From Hydractinia symbiolongicarpus (lineage: Eukaryota > Cnidaria > Hydrozoa > Anthoathecata > Hydractiniidae), in the NCBI RefSeq assembly GCF_029227915.1, contig NC_079880.1, forward strand, positions 30,869,501-30,933,500: a stretch of DNA of 64,000 bases. Reading direction: 5' to 3'. A model generated the notes under the pieces. The model searched no databases. It had not been told where the DNA came from and saw only the letters and a list, made by a program, of their open reading frames with translations. A program made the translations under genes and the position numbers. Positions 48,701-59,074 of this stretch are shown piece after piece; position 1 is the stretch's first letter, and each line of letters opens with the position of its first letter.

Positions 48701-49646
48701 AGTTGTTATCAATTTCAATCATATTTTCTTCAGAATTCACTATATGGGTTGTTGCTCCACAGTCCACGAGTAGTGTCTCACTACCATTAATTTTCATACT
48801 GAAGTCATCATTAATCTTGAATGCAAAAGAATGACTCTGATTATTATCACTCATCGACTTGGCCTGGTCACGGTTTTGTTTTCGGCAGTTACGGTTCGAG
48901 TGCGATGAAGATCTACAAACGGTACACCATTGTCGCCGACATTCACTCGCTTTATGTCCAGCAACTCCACAACTGTAACAAATGAGTTGTTTAGATAAAT
49001 ATTCATTTCGTGCTTTCATAATAGCTTCATTTTTATTAGCTTCTGGTTTTGTAGATCGGGCAGTTTCAGTTTCATCAAAATTTCTTAGAGCTTGCTTGAA
49101 TTTGTGAAATGTGTCTACAGTTTCGGATTGTGTTATAATAGCAACAAAAGCTTTGTACTGATCGGGGAGTCCCTTGAGTACCATTGCAATTAACAAAGCA
49201 TCACTGACATTCTCACCAGCTGTTTTCAATGTGGCTGCAGCTTTTTCTGCCCTCATCATATAATCAGTTACTGATTCATTGTCACTTTTCAACAATGTTG
49301 TAAGTTGGTTGTATAGGGTAATTATTCTCGGTTTGCTACTTCCTGAATAAAATTCTCTTAGTATTTTGAACGCCTTTCTTCCATCATCTTTTGCTTCACG
49401 AATGACCATTGACAAAGAACGTTCATCTAAAAATTGTATAAGTTCAGCAAATGCAAGTTCATTTTTATCTGGATCAATTTCGATACTACTAGTTCCAACT
49501 AAAGTGTCTTTAAGTTCCTTGACTCTCATGTAACCTAAAATCTTTGTTTCCCATATCTCAAATTTTCGTTCATCCCCATCAAAAATCAAGTTCTGCCACT
49601 GGTTTCTTGGTGGACTGGGCCCATAACCTGTGAACATTTCAGCCAT
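45726..49646 (-). CDS. Copia gag-pol polyprotein, intact
   Basis: A 1306-aa ORF from the ATG at 49646-49644 (a GTG-initiated frame extends 3 codons further). Order from the N-terminus: Gag with zinc knuckle CYSCGVAGHKASEC at about 222-235; aspartic protease with DCGATTHI at about 293; integrase with an H-H-C-C finger at about 430-470 and a DD35E triad (HTDLAGP, RSDGGGEY, NGTAERSW, with 35 residues between the last two acids); reverse transcriptase with QMDVKGAYLHAP and VWVDDII in place of the common YVDD; RNase H with FCDADWASS and CEAEYMALS. Gag and Pol are in one frame, as in Drosophila copia. The protease has Cys in the usual Ser/Thr position after Asp. The start codon is inside the 5' LTR and the next codons overlap the primer site. 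Confidence 0.96.
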   Translation of the reverse strand: MAEMFTGYGPSPPRNQWQNLIFDGDERKFEIWETKILGYMRVKELKDTLVGTSSIEIDPDKNELAFAELIQFLDERSLSMVIREAKDDGRKAFKILREFYSGSSKPRIITLYNQLTTLLKSDNESVTDYMMRAEKAAATLKTAGENVSDALLIAMVLKGLPDQYKAFVAIITQSETVDTFHKFKQALRNFDETETARSTKPEANKNEAIMKARNEYLSKQLICYSCGVAGHKASECRRQWCTVCRSSSHSNRNCRKQNRDQAKSMSDNNQSHSFAFKINDDFSMKINGSETLLVDCGATTHIVNSEENMIEIDNNFKPAEHFIELADGSKSNNVALKRRKYVTYLRTESGELVKVNLENALYVPTYPQNIFSVQAATRKGAVVNFSNDHANLIAPDGTIFPIEQRQRLYYLYKNNVSQKRIEDLRTWHRILGHCNIDDVIKLESVVQGMHISEREKFDCEVCTLAKQTNTRNRQPDIRATTPFELVHTDLAGPIEPASLNGFRYALVFNDDFTGCMFTYFLKQKSDASRALEKFLADIAPYGKVKTFNFDEEIFPFGDVKRMRSDGGGEYISQDFKTILTKHCIKHEISAPHSPHQNGTAERSWRTLFEMGRALLLEASLPKHLWTYAVMAATHIRNRCFVDRIRETPYGLITGLKPDISRLHVFGTICYAYVHNQKKLDPRSRKGIFVGYDKESPAYLVYYSDSRTVSRHRLVKFTEKFHVEEPNTAISNDLFSNEANTKPATKSSSEQNENPERNPEARYPTRERKAPPRYADYHCSDFADTDYDCCYLNVPNTYNDAIQQDDADQWISAMEEEINSLKLNDTFTETPLPKNKQAVGGKWVYTIKGNLSNPIYKARYVAKGFSQKEGIDYSETFSPTARMESIRTLLQVAVQEDWNIHQMDVKGAYLHAPIECQVYVQPAPGYETANNVWKLNKSLYGLKQSGRNWHQLLHDFLCDIGFVQSHADPCVFVRRQCGYTIVLLVWVDDIIITSSKDELLNTVKIQLKNRFNIKDLGTLSSFLGIDFERGIDYVTMSQSRYLKNVLIRFSLNDCKPRNTPCEQNPAAYILDETSDTEKTDNDTKLYRQMVGSIVYAMTCSRPDLSYVVTKLSQHLSKPENSDWIMLKHVFRYIKNTVSYTFTFRKLNHEEFRLYAFCDADWASSLDNRRSITGYCISINPSGPPISWRSKKQASVALSTCEAEYMALSLTAQETAYLTRLIKDLTNFDLKPPVIKNDNQGALALLKNPVKHMKAKHIDIRYHYIRECFQQNQIAVEYIPSSENKADIFTKPPKKHLLTMFKQYLFGE
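49613..49628 (-). promoter_or_regulatory. Primer-binding site, internal initiator-tRNA-Met fragment
   Basis: On the - strand, directly after the 5' LTR, GGTTATGGGCCCAG is complementary to the anticodon arm of eukaryotic initiator tRNA-Met (CTGGGCCCATAACC). Priming from a half-tRNA-iMet is known for Drosophila copia. The site is also translated (Gly-Tyr-Gly-Pro-Ser) as part of Gag. Confidence 0.8.
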
Positions 49647-49828
49647 TTCAGCCACTTGGGGGTAATAAAATAAACAAATACGAAAATGGTTTTTCTTCTA
49701 TATAAAATCAACAAACACGTGTTTCTTCTTTTACACTTTTAACTCTACCATCTTTAGTCCTAATGCCGTTCTAGTTAAACGGCACCGAGAGTCTAGCAAA
49801 CAAAAACAAATATGGCGGCAATCTAACA
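49629..49828 (-). repeat. 5' LTR of the copia element
   Basis: 200 bp with the same TG...CA ends as the 3' LTR. It holds the TATA-like box (about 49699-49708) and, near its inner end, the gag start codon at 49646. Confidence 0.95.
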
Positions 49829-49833
49829 AATAT

Positions 49834-52588
49834 TTTAGCCACGTGTGCCATGTTGTTGTCTCAAACCAAACATTCATCTGCCTCTGCAAGAGACAATAAA
49901 TTCATTTAAAGTAAGCAAATATTTTAGTTTTAGCAGCTCCTGAATTTTAGGCACTTTTGTGTCAAGAAGTATTCTTAAAAGTGGTAAACCACTTTTAAGA
50001 ATAGTTCTTACAAAACATGTGATTAAAATCTTTTTCTTATCAAAACAAAAGGTTTTAACTTGACCTCGATCAAATGTATTGTTTGTTTATAAAAGCCCAA
50101 TGCTAAACGAGATAACTGAGGCAATTTATGTAAACACTGTCTTGGCGGTCAAAAGATGTTTTGGTGTGTATGTTAAATTTGGTATAGAGTGTATTATTAG
50201 CTACCTACCTGTATGTGTATTAGTTGGAATTTTGTTAGTTTTTTTGTTTAACGTCTTAAGGTCACAGACTTCGTGTAAGCTTCGTGTAGACGTTTATGCA
50301 ACTGTGTGTCTTTGTTGCTGTTTGGGAGAGAAAACATTCTTGTAAGATAACTAAGAGACAGCTCTTTCATGAACGCAAAAGTCCAAGCTAAATGTTAATA
50401 GATCTGCAGATCCCCTTTCCTTCCCCTAAAAATCAAAATCAGAAAAGGTAATATTTGAATGTCGGCCATGTGTCCCTGTTAAGCAGGTACATATTACAAG
50501 TTCAAAAAACTTTCTGTTGTCTAAGAAATCGATGTATACAGTATGAGATATACTTAAACTTCAAAGGATTCCACCTCGTCCCACCGCCAAATTTATACGT
50601 TTAGCATATACTTTTTTATTGTGATTGTCTCTAAGAACTTTCACTTTGTGGGAACTTTTAAACAGTGCATTTTATATACAACATCCCACTGCTCATTTTA
50701 AAACATTTAAGAACATGAGAAGATCTTTTTAACTTTCACATGTTGCATTTATTTGTAATAAAATTGCTAAAAACAAAAGAATGAAGCAATACCTAATCTA
50801 AGAATAGTCCAAGTTTGTTTTATAATATTTCTTATTCTCATCTTGGTGAGCAATACAACGTATATAATTTTGTTTTAGGATAAGATATTTTGATGTCACC
50901 ATAGTACCTATGATGAATATTCTTCTGACAACGAAAATCATCATCAATTAAAGAACACAGAAGATTAGTTCTGAATCCTTATAATATATATTAGAAAACT
51001 GTAAACAATGGATATATATCTGGTATAATCCACAAAGTTGGTTAAAAAATCAATCAAAATAACTTGTGAATATTCAAGTAAATCATAGAAATGATTTTCA
51101 CATAAAACAATACAGATCGAAACAAGAATTGCATGTTAAAGAATGCTCTGTTACAGACTGTAAACTAATGAAAATGTCATGTTTACATATGATTATGAGT
51201 AGGATTTGTATGTATGTTGCTTTTTATGTGAGAATCTTCAGAATTGGCCTATAGTTACTAAAACTTTCCTAAAGATTTTCCAGTATTAAGATATCAGTAA
51301 ATTGGGGATTGCAATTAATCAAAGGTGTTTAAATCTCCCTCCAGCACGATAATCGAACCATTCAAACTTAGAATATCTTTACGCGTTCATTGGAGATGAT
51401 GCTTTTCTTTTGAAACCTGATTAGATGCGCCATGCCCTGCACAAAATACGTATCTGGAAGATAGAATTGCAAACTAACGGATGTCACGAGCAAGGAGAAT
51501 TGTAGAGAATAGCGACCTCTCAATTCCGAATCTTTAAAGATTTTTTTTTTCGCGAATGTACACACTGCTACCCTTGTTACGAAAGTAGTCATTGCGTTGC
51601 ACAATTATTTGATGAGAAATAACTCTGTATGGCGCAGCTGTTATTGCCCACCAGATTTTGAAAAAAGAAAGTTGGGACGGTTACAAAAACTAATTTATCT
51701 CTCTTAAGGGCAGTGTCAGTTAAGTCTATGCCTCTTGAGCTCTTTTGACACAATTTTTTATACGTGATGAATTTGTATAACGCAATGTGTGTAATCAGGA
51801 AGCGGTCGAAAGAGTACATAAAATTGTCAAAAAATAGTCGTTTTTTTTCTTTATTCAAGATACGTATGTTGTAACATTGATATAAGGGCAGTGTATGTTG
51901 ACAATCATCTGTGGCTCGAAGCACTGCTAACTGTTTTAATCAAAACTAGTTTTTTTGCCTGTCTTCTTGAAATGTAAAAGGAAAAAAGTTATTATATTAT
52001 AATTAATATCCAAAACTGTAATTGTAAAAAAATTTTCCGAATTAGTACCCATTTATTTGGAAGTTTTTTTACATTAGACTTTTATAAAATAAATTTGTTT
52101 AAAAAAGCTCTTTACAAGAGTTAAAAGTTAAAAAAGTTAAATATATCGCAATTGAAAATATACTATGGAAGTAAAAAAAAATCTCAACTAAAAATTCATG
52201 AACTTCAAAAATTTCAACGAAGAATAAAAACATTGCTTGTGTTTAGCAATGTAGAAAGATCCATAGGGCTTTAACTGAAAATTTATCAGAAAGTAATAAA
52301 TATTAAATCATGCATAGTACATGTTTATTACCTTTGTAAACGATACTTTTTACATGGTTGATATGCTAACTTTTACGAAAGTCCATTTTTGCAGTGAAAA
52401 CAGTGCTTATTAAGAAAAGCATGTACTATGTCAACAAAAAAACACAACAACATTAAGAATCACATAAGGTAAGGTCATATAACATTCAAGTATATGCTTA
52501 TTTGAAGGTTCAATTATACAAAACAATACAACCAGAAAAACAACAACAAAATTTTATGAGAAAGCAAATGGTTTGTTTAACTAACTAA
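49834..52588. other. Non-coding stretch
   Basis: The frames at 50079-50345, 51066-51254 and 51368-51924 have no recognised motif or splice support. The only named structure is the palindrome at 49971-50002. Confidence 0.4.
49971..50002. repeat. Perfect palindrome, 15-bp arms, 2-bp spacer
   Basis: ATTCTTAAAAGTGGT and its exact reverse complement are separated by AA. The construction (AT-rich arms, 2-base centre) matches the palindrome at 31971-32012. Confidence 0.88.
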
Positions 52589-53664
52589 TCATCCAAATTC
52601 AGCTAGCATTTGCTGCATTTCTATTTTTACCATAATGTTGGCTTTGCGACTATGCCTATAAGGTTTGGAACTAAACTTTTAACAAACAACGTATTTGCAT
52701 CGTCATCTACTGGTTCTTTAGCCGTAGGAAGGCAGGTTGCCACTTTTTCAATCAAATCATCGATTTTTTTTCGTTGTTCCACCACCTATTTTTGGTGGAG
52801 AGAGTTAGTCTTCTAATTAAAATTAAATCGTCAATTGTAGTGGTTGTGAAATTGTCATTTGCTGTAACTTTTAATTTACCACCAGAATTGTTGTTAACGG
52901 TTACTTTTGTGTGTGGCTACTGGCACTACTGGTTGGAGTTTTTGGAATATTTATACTATTAATCAAGGTTTCTTCTGTTGTCTGGAAATCTGAATTTTCT
53001 GATGTAGATTAAGACTTAAATTACTATCTGTTTCCCTATTTGCATCATTGTCCCGGATGAAGAGCTAACTATCGAAATGTTGACATCTTGGAGTTCTTTT
53101 GTATCCTGTCCCAGACCTTGTTTGCTGATGAATTTTCTTAATACATCTCATCATCCCGTCTTGTAGATTTTTCCAACGCTTTGAAAGTTCCAATTCGAAA
53201 AGTATGAGAAAAAAAGTATAAATGTAGCTAATTTCCATTTACAAAATCAACCTTTTCCCAACAAGAAAAAAGCTTTTTTTGTTTTCTCTGAAGCACCAGG
53301 AGAGGAATGAACTGAAAGCTGGAAAAAATCATGAGAAAACAGGAAACTCTTACCATTAGATTTTGGTGCAATCATTTTCCAGGCTTCCTTCTTGTTGTTG
53401 TTGTCTTTTAAAGCTCCGGTGCTTTTATCGCGCAAGACACCTTTAATTGCTCACATTTATTAGAAGTTTATCGTCAATTTTTTTCTCCACTTCCATGTTC
53501 CCTTCAGCAGTAGAACGAAATTCCATTTCCTCTCCAACTCTAGCTGCATAAATTTCGAGCTTCTTCTGCAAGTTGTAGCTGTTTCTGTTGTTTATAAATC
53601 CATTAACACGAGAGTCAACAAACTTCTGCAAATTAACAACGTGCTGCTGCAAAGAGTCGGCCAT
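52589..53664 (-). pseudogene. Broken MADF/BESS-type DNA-binding protein gene
   Basis: The - strand reads from an ATG at 53664 (MADSLQQHVVNLQKFVDSRV). About 60 codons later a MADF-like start is seen (DDKLLIN, then after a frameshift RDKSTGALKDNNNKKEAWKMIAPKSNG, ending at a donor AATG|GTAAGA near 53353). A second MADF part follows at about 53190-53030 with RWKNLQDGMMRC-type and RSGTGYKRTPRC blocks, containing stops. The last block, about 52780-52589, has IDDLIEKVATC, DDDANTLFVKSLVPNL and, after another frameshift, KIEMQQMLAEFG before TGA, resembling a BESS motif. Intact members are DNA-binding regulators; the same architecture occurs as the second protein of PIF/Harbinger transposons, which may be its origin here. 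Multiple frameshifts make it a pseudogene. Confidence 0.55.
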
Positions 53665-53952
53665 CTTGAAAATAAGAATTGCATCCTTGCGAACAAAAAT
53701 TTTCTCAATGTTTGTTTACGTTTTTGGTGCAATTTGATTGGTCGAAAACTCAACGAATTAATACCATGCGACAAAAGTAGAACCAAATCCTACTTTTGTC
53801 GTGTGCAAGTTTCATCGCTTCGACAAGACTGCGACACCACCATTGCGCAATACTTCATTTGCAAAACAATAGATTGCTCTGTTGCTCCTCTGTATGCACA
53901 CGCGAAGGTGAGGCTTTATACAAAAGTGTGTTCGCGTTAATTCGGATCAAAA

Positions 53953-54177
53953 TCTCTCTAATAATAGCCGTATTCCGTCTGTCTGTCTGTTTAAAAGGGT
54001 TAGCGATATTCCTTTGATCTTTCCGCGATTTTTAGAAACCAGGGGGTTGTTTAATCGCAAATCTTATTATTGATTAAAATAAATTTCAAAAATTACTTTC
54101 TTTTTTTAATTAATTGAATTACTTTAATTTATTGCCATAAGTAAGAAAAAAAAAATTTGGTGATAAAAATGAATGCA
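53953..54177 (+). mobile_element. Helitron-like 5' fragment
   Basis: Begins A|TCTCTCTAATAATAGCCG with a TCTGTCTG tract, like the short elements at 42106-42362, but no hairpin plus CTAG is found before the next element begins at 54178. It is probably truncated. Confidence 0.45.
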
Positions 54178-54912
54178 TCTCTATAATAATACGCTAGGTG
54201 TGTCTGTCTGTGTGTCTGTGACAGGCAAAGTGGATGTCTTCATTTTCTTTTGATGTTGCCGAAAAATGCATGTCTAATATGTCAAATTCTCTGACGTTAC
54301 GACGCGACGAAAATAACACTACTTTAACGTCAATATCCTATATTAAATTAATGAAGCCATTACAGTGCACCTAAAACTTTGAGGCCAAATAACTTGGAAA
54401 CGAGGTGGTGACGTCAATGATTTTTCACCGCGTGGGTTACTAGGGACCAACTAGGACCAATTTGGGTAATTTTCCCAAACCTGGGTCCCCGAATCCGTTT
54501 CGGAATGGACGGGTTGATGACGTCATCGAAAAACCTTCAAATCCTAATATCTCTGCAACCGTTTGTCAAAAATACGCGATCCTATACATTTTCTTGATAA
54601 GCGTTTCAAGACCTATACAATGAAGGCAGCAGGTATACAAATTTCTAAAAAAAAAATTTGGGGGGTTTGACTGGCCATTGCTGACATCAGCAAAATGTTA
54701 AAACCCTTATGTCTCATTAACTGCTTATCAAAAAGATATGATCATATACATTTTCTTGGTCAGCGTATTAACATCTGCATAGTACAGGCAACGAATAAAC
54801 TAAATTTCGCCAAATATTTTTGTAATTGCACTGCTGACGTCAGCAAAAAATCTAAAACAACCTACTTTTCCATTGTCCTTCTGTGGATTTTTCCACGGGC
54901 CTTATCGACTAG
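54178..54912 (+). mobile_element. Helitron-like element, array copy 1 (735 bp)
   Basis: The 5' end is TCTCTATAATAATACGC after A. The 3' end has a hairpin GTGGATTTTTCCAC, then GGGCCTTATCGACTAG. The interior contains several CTGACGTCAGC and TGACGTCA-type motifs and GGACCAATTTGGGTAA. Non-coding. It is almost identical to copy 5 (59075-59818), and the next element starts directly after its CTAG. Confidence 0.65.
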
Positions 54913-57760
54913 TCTCTTATAATAATACGGAGAGTGTGTCCGTCTGTCTGTGACAGGCAAAGTGGATGTGTTCATTTTTCTTTGATGTAGCCGAAATTTC
55001 CTTTGAAGTCTCCGAAAAAGTTATATCCATTTTGCCAGCGGGTTTACTTTGTTTACATCACGTGATCTAAATGAAGCAACTTGATTTGCTGAAAAAATTT
55101 TAACGGCTAACTCCCGAAATATGGTAACCCTCGACACAAAAGCAACAACAAGAAAACAGCCCCTTCGTCTTGAAAAATTGCAAAAAGTAATTCAGAGAAA
55201 AAAAAGTCCAAGAAATGAAGTGAGAAGTGGTAGCTAGAGCTAGAAGTAAAGTAGTAAAGTTAGAAGAAGAAAATAGAAGCTAGAGGTTGAAGTGGATTTG
55301 AAATCACAAATAGTAAGAACTTTGATGTTTTTAGACGTTTAGTTTTTATGTCACTGGAGCAAGCAGACTCGCATTTTCCAAGAAAAGCCTCAAATTCTTG
55401 AAGTTTCATATTTTAGCGCTTTTTTAAAAACAAACCTAGCCACCATATTTGTTTATGTTTTTGTTGCATAATTAATGTATCCCCTGGTGCGTAACTAATG
55501 TGTTTGTCCTAAAATTCAAAATGCTACATAAAGCTGTTAGCTGACTAACAAACGGAAAACTTTGGTTTGTTGAACTTACTGATCACTGTAATGGTATTAT
55601 TTTTACATTACTATTGTTTCTCTTTATATGTGTTTTACTAAGCATAAATAGCTAGCTTTAGTTTTAGCTAAGTGTTCCCAGTTTAAGTATATTTAACTGG
55701 GGGTCTTAGCTACTGTTAGCTAGCTAATGTTGTCCTCCATGGGCTAGCTCTAACCTATGACTTATATTGTTATTCCTCTTTTTTAATTATCTATAGCTAG
55801 CTACCTTAGTGTCCAAACTTCTTTTCTTTTATGAGCACGAATTATGATGTAACAAGCTAGCTAGCTACCTACCTACAAAATCTTTAAAGACTTGAACTTT
55901 TGCAGATGTATTTTATATTTCTTTTCGCATTTCCTGTAAACTTTACAAAGGGACCACGTGCAGTATGACAAGTGGAATATTTTTTTTTCCAGAATTTAAA
56001 GCGTGTGTGTTAAGTTATTTTTTATTGTTTTGTTTCTGACATCCTGTTTAACTTTCGTCAGCCTACATGTAAAATGCCAGGTTATTTTTACAGGGGGGTG
56101 TAGCTAGACATTTGATTGGAAATTTACATGGGTTTTTGACTTTATTTTAATTTATGAGAGTCGTTCGGTTCGGGAAGGTTGTTCGTGTTTTTGTTTGTGT
56201 TGCAAACTGCTGTTTTTTAAAATTTTCTGTAAACTTTTGTGGGAAAAAGACCACATGCAATATACTGAAAGCACAAATTTTGTAGAATTGCCCTCCACTA
56301 AAGGCTGTTGTGTAAGCTAATAGCTTTTTCATAGTTCGTATTATAAACTTTTGTTGGGGAGAACTAAACTGTATGTGATGTCATTTTTGCTGGAAGAAAA
56401 TTCCATGGTTTCACGTTTTTGTTAAGAATTTTATAATTGTGGTAATATATAACTGTGTTTGGTGATGATGAAAAAACTTTTTTGTTTTTTATATTTTATG
56501 AAATGCCTGATTTTTCTATAATTTGATGTGTTTCATAACCTTTTTGTGGCAGATTTATGGGCAATAGCAATATAGAACATGCTAAATGAACTGATTTTTG
56601 TTGATTTGGATGTGCTCCTCAAAAACCGATCTGTTTTACATTTTGTGTTAACTTGTGTGAGGACGGACCGTATATACACTCTGTTTTCCAAAAGTAATAT
56701 CTTTGTTGATTCAAATTTACTCCTTATTTATTTTTGACATTCACGTTTAAAATGGTTGGTAAAGGTAACTACAGATCATCATACAAAGGAAAATTTTTTT
56801 GTGTTCTTAACCTGTTAATTTTTACAATTTGTGTATATTTTTGGGAAACAGGATAGTATGTAATTGAATAAATGTTTTCCAGATATAAATTTGATGTTTT
56901 TTGACACTTCTGATTGAAATATTAAAGGTTTTCAACGAAGTAAATATTTGAGATGTGTTATTTCTGACTTTATTATTATTGTTAGTGTTGTACTTGATTC
57001 TAACATTATTTTGATTAGTGTTTCAAGCTCTACACATAATCTTTGTTGATTCAAGTTTATTCTTTGCTCATTGATTTTTTGACATTTATGTTTAAAATTG
57101 TTGGTAAAGGGCAGTGCGGAACTACAAGAGAAAATTTTTGTGTTCTTAACTGGTTGATTTTTACATTTTGTGTAAATTTTTGTGGGAGAGGATGGTAATG
57201 CAACTAAAATGACTGACTTTTCTAGATTTCTAAATTTTATGTTTTCCAAACTACGGCTTTTTCATATTTTTGTATAAGCGTAAGGGAAAAACAATATTTA
57301 AAATGTGTAAAAAACTTATTTTTGCTAACTCTTGGAGGCCTCCTTTTTGACACTTCAGAATAAAATACTGAGGGTTTTCAACATAATCACTTATAAGATG
57401 TAAATATTTGAGATGCCTTATTTTTGAAATTGTTATTATCCGTGGTGTGACTGTTGGTGTTGTAACTGTCGGTCTTCTTACTGTCGGTTTTGTGAGTTTA
57501 GTGTTGTGAGTGTCGATGTTGTGAGTGTCGTTGTTGTAACTTTTTATCAACTAGATTTTACACCTTGCAAGCTGTTCTTTTTTATTTTGTGTAAGATTTG
57601 TGTGGAGGATTTAATGTGATTTGATATTTGACATTTTGTGTAAGATTTTAAGAACATTTTTTTGTATATACACTGCTGACGTCAGAAAAACTTCTAAAAG
57701 AACCTATTTTTCCATTGTCCTTCTGCCTAAGTGGATTTCTCCACGGGCCTTATCGACTAG
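54913..57760 (+). mobile_element. Helitron-like element, array copy 2 (2848 bp, large private interior)
   Basis: It starts TCTCTTATAATAATACGG and ends with the family hairpin and GGGCCTTATCGACTAG. Only the first 120 bp or so and the last 100 bp match the other copies. The interior (about 55080-57650) is not shared and contains at least six degenerate copies of a TTTTGTGTAAATTTTGTGGG-like motif (about 55929, 56219, 56637, 56824, 57172, 57593, 57629) and a GTTGTGAGTGTCG-type repeat near 57445-57540. It may be a longer family member, or an element with captured or inserted DNA. No Rep/helicase coding is visible. Confidence 0.5.
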
Positions 57761-58338
57761 TCTATTTAATAATACGCCAGTTCCGTGTGTCTGTCTGTCA
57801 CTTTTGCAAAGTGGATAAAATTTCTTTGATAAAATCTATAAAACATCGCCTATAAATTTGTTCTGTAAATTAGCAATTTTTGACGTTAAAGCAATATTGA
57901 CGTCAAAGGAAAGTATATTAAGATTAGTGAAGCCATTGCATTGCACTTTTAAATTTAAGGCTTAATAACTTGGAAACGGGTGGAAATAACTGACGTCATC
58001 TCCTGTGTGGGTAACTAGGGAATACCTGGGACCAATTTGGGTAGGTTTCCCAAACCTAGGTCAAGGAATCCGTTTCGGAATGGACAGGTTAATGACGTCA
58101 TCAAAAAACCTTTAAACCCTAATATCTCTGCACCTGTTTGTCAAAAGTACACGATCCTATACATTTTCTTGATCAGCGTTTCAAGATCTATACGATGAAG
58201 GCAACAGGCATACAAATTTCTGAAAAAAATGTTTTGGTGTTCTGACAGGTCTCTGCTGACGTCAGCAAAATTTAAATAACGGTTGTTTTTCTCTGTTATC
58301 CTGCCTAAGTGGATTTTTCCACGGGCCTTATTGACTAG
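57761..58338 (+). mobile_element. Helitron-like element, array copy 3 (578 bp)
   Basis: Begins TCTATTTAATAATACGCC at the CTAG of copy 2 and ends with GTGGATTTTTCCAC and GGGCCTTATTGACTAG. Diverged interior relative to copies 1 and 5 but the same motif order. Non-coding. Confidence 0.65.
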
Positions 58339-59071
58339 TCTATATAATAATACGCCAGTTCTGTCTGTGACTTTTGCAAAGTGGATTATATTCTTTACAA
58401 TTTTCTTTAACAAATTCTATAAAACATTGCCTATAAAATTGTTCTGTAATGTACCAAACTTTAACGTTTAAATAGTATTGACGTCAAAGGAAAGTTAATT
58501 AAGATTAGTGAAGCCATTACAGTCCACTTAAAACTTTGAGGCCAAATAACTTGGAAACGAGTTGGCGACGTCAATGTTTTTTCACCGCGTGGGTAACTAG
58601 GGACCACCTGGGACCAATTTGGGTAATTTTCCAAACCTGGATCCCAAAATCTGTTTCGGAATGAACGGGTTTATGACGTCATTAAAAAACCTTTAAACCA
58701 CAATATTTCCGTAACCGTTGGACAAAAGTACATAATCCTATATATTTTCTTGATCAGCATTTCAAGAGCTATAACATGAAGGCAACGGGTATACAAATTT
58801 CGGAAAAATAATTTTCTGTACCTTTATTAGGGACTTTGCTGACATCAGCAAAATTTTTAAACCCGTAAATCTCATTAACCATTCATCAAAAGCACGTGAT
58901 TACATACATTTTCTTGATCAGCGCTTTAAGGTCTACACAATAAAGGCAACGTAAAAACAAGGTTCTAATTTTTTTTGCAGATGGGTTGCTGACGTCCTCA
59001 AAATTCATATGACGCTTATTTTTCAATTTTATCCTGCTTCAGTGGATTCTTCCACGGGCTTTATCGACTAG
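58339..59071 (+). mobile_element. Helitron-like element, array copy 4 (733 bp)
   Basis: Begins TCTATATAATAATACGCC at the CTAG of copy 3; ends GTGGATTCTTCCAC and GGGCTTTATCGACTAG. Three bases (TTA) separate it from copy 5. Non-coding. Confidence 0.65.
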
Positions 59072-59074
59072 TTA

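Larger units (their letters stand above)
45490..49833 (-). mobile_element. Complete Ty1/copia LTR retrotransposon
   Basis: The element is 4334 bp (45495-49828), flanked by the 5-bp target duplication AATAT (45490-45494 and 49829-49833). It has two 200-bp LTRs that look identical over their full length, a primer-binding site, a polypurine tract and one uninterrupted gag-pol ORF. Identical LTRs and an intact ORF indicate recent insertion and possible competence for transposition. Integrase precedes reverse transcriptase, which places it in Ty1/copia rather than Ty3. Confidence 0.97.

Noticed and set aside
54695-54922. 75-codon + frame repeated almost exactly at 59595-59882
   Set aside because: Its recurrence comes from duplication of a non-coding Helitron-like element. 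It starts and ends without respect to element structure and shows no domain.
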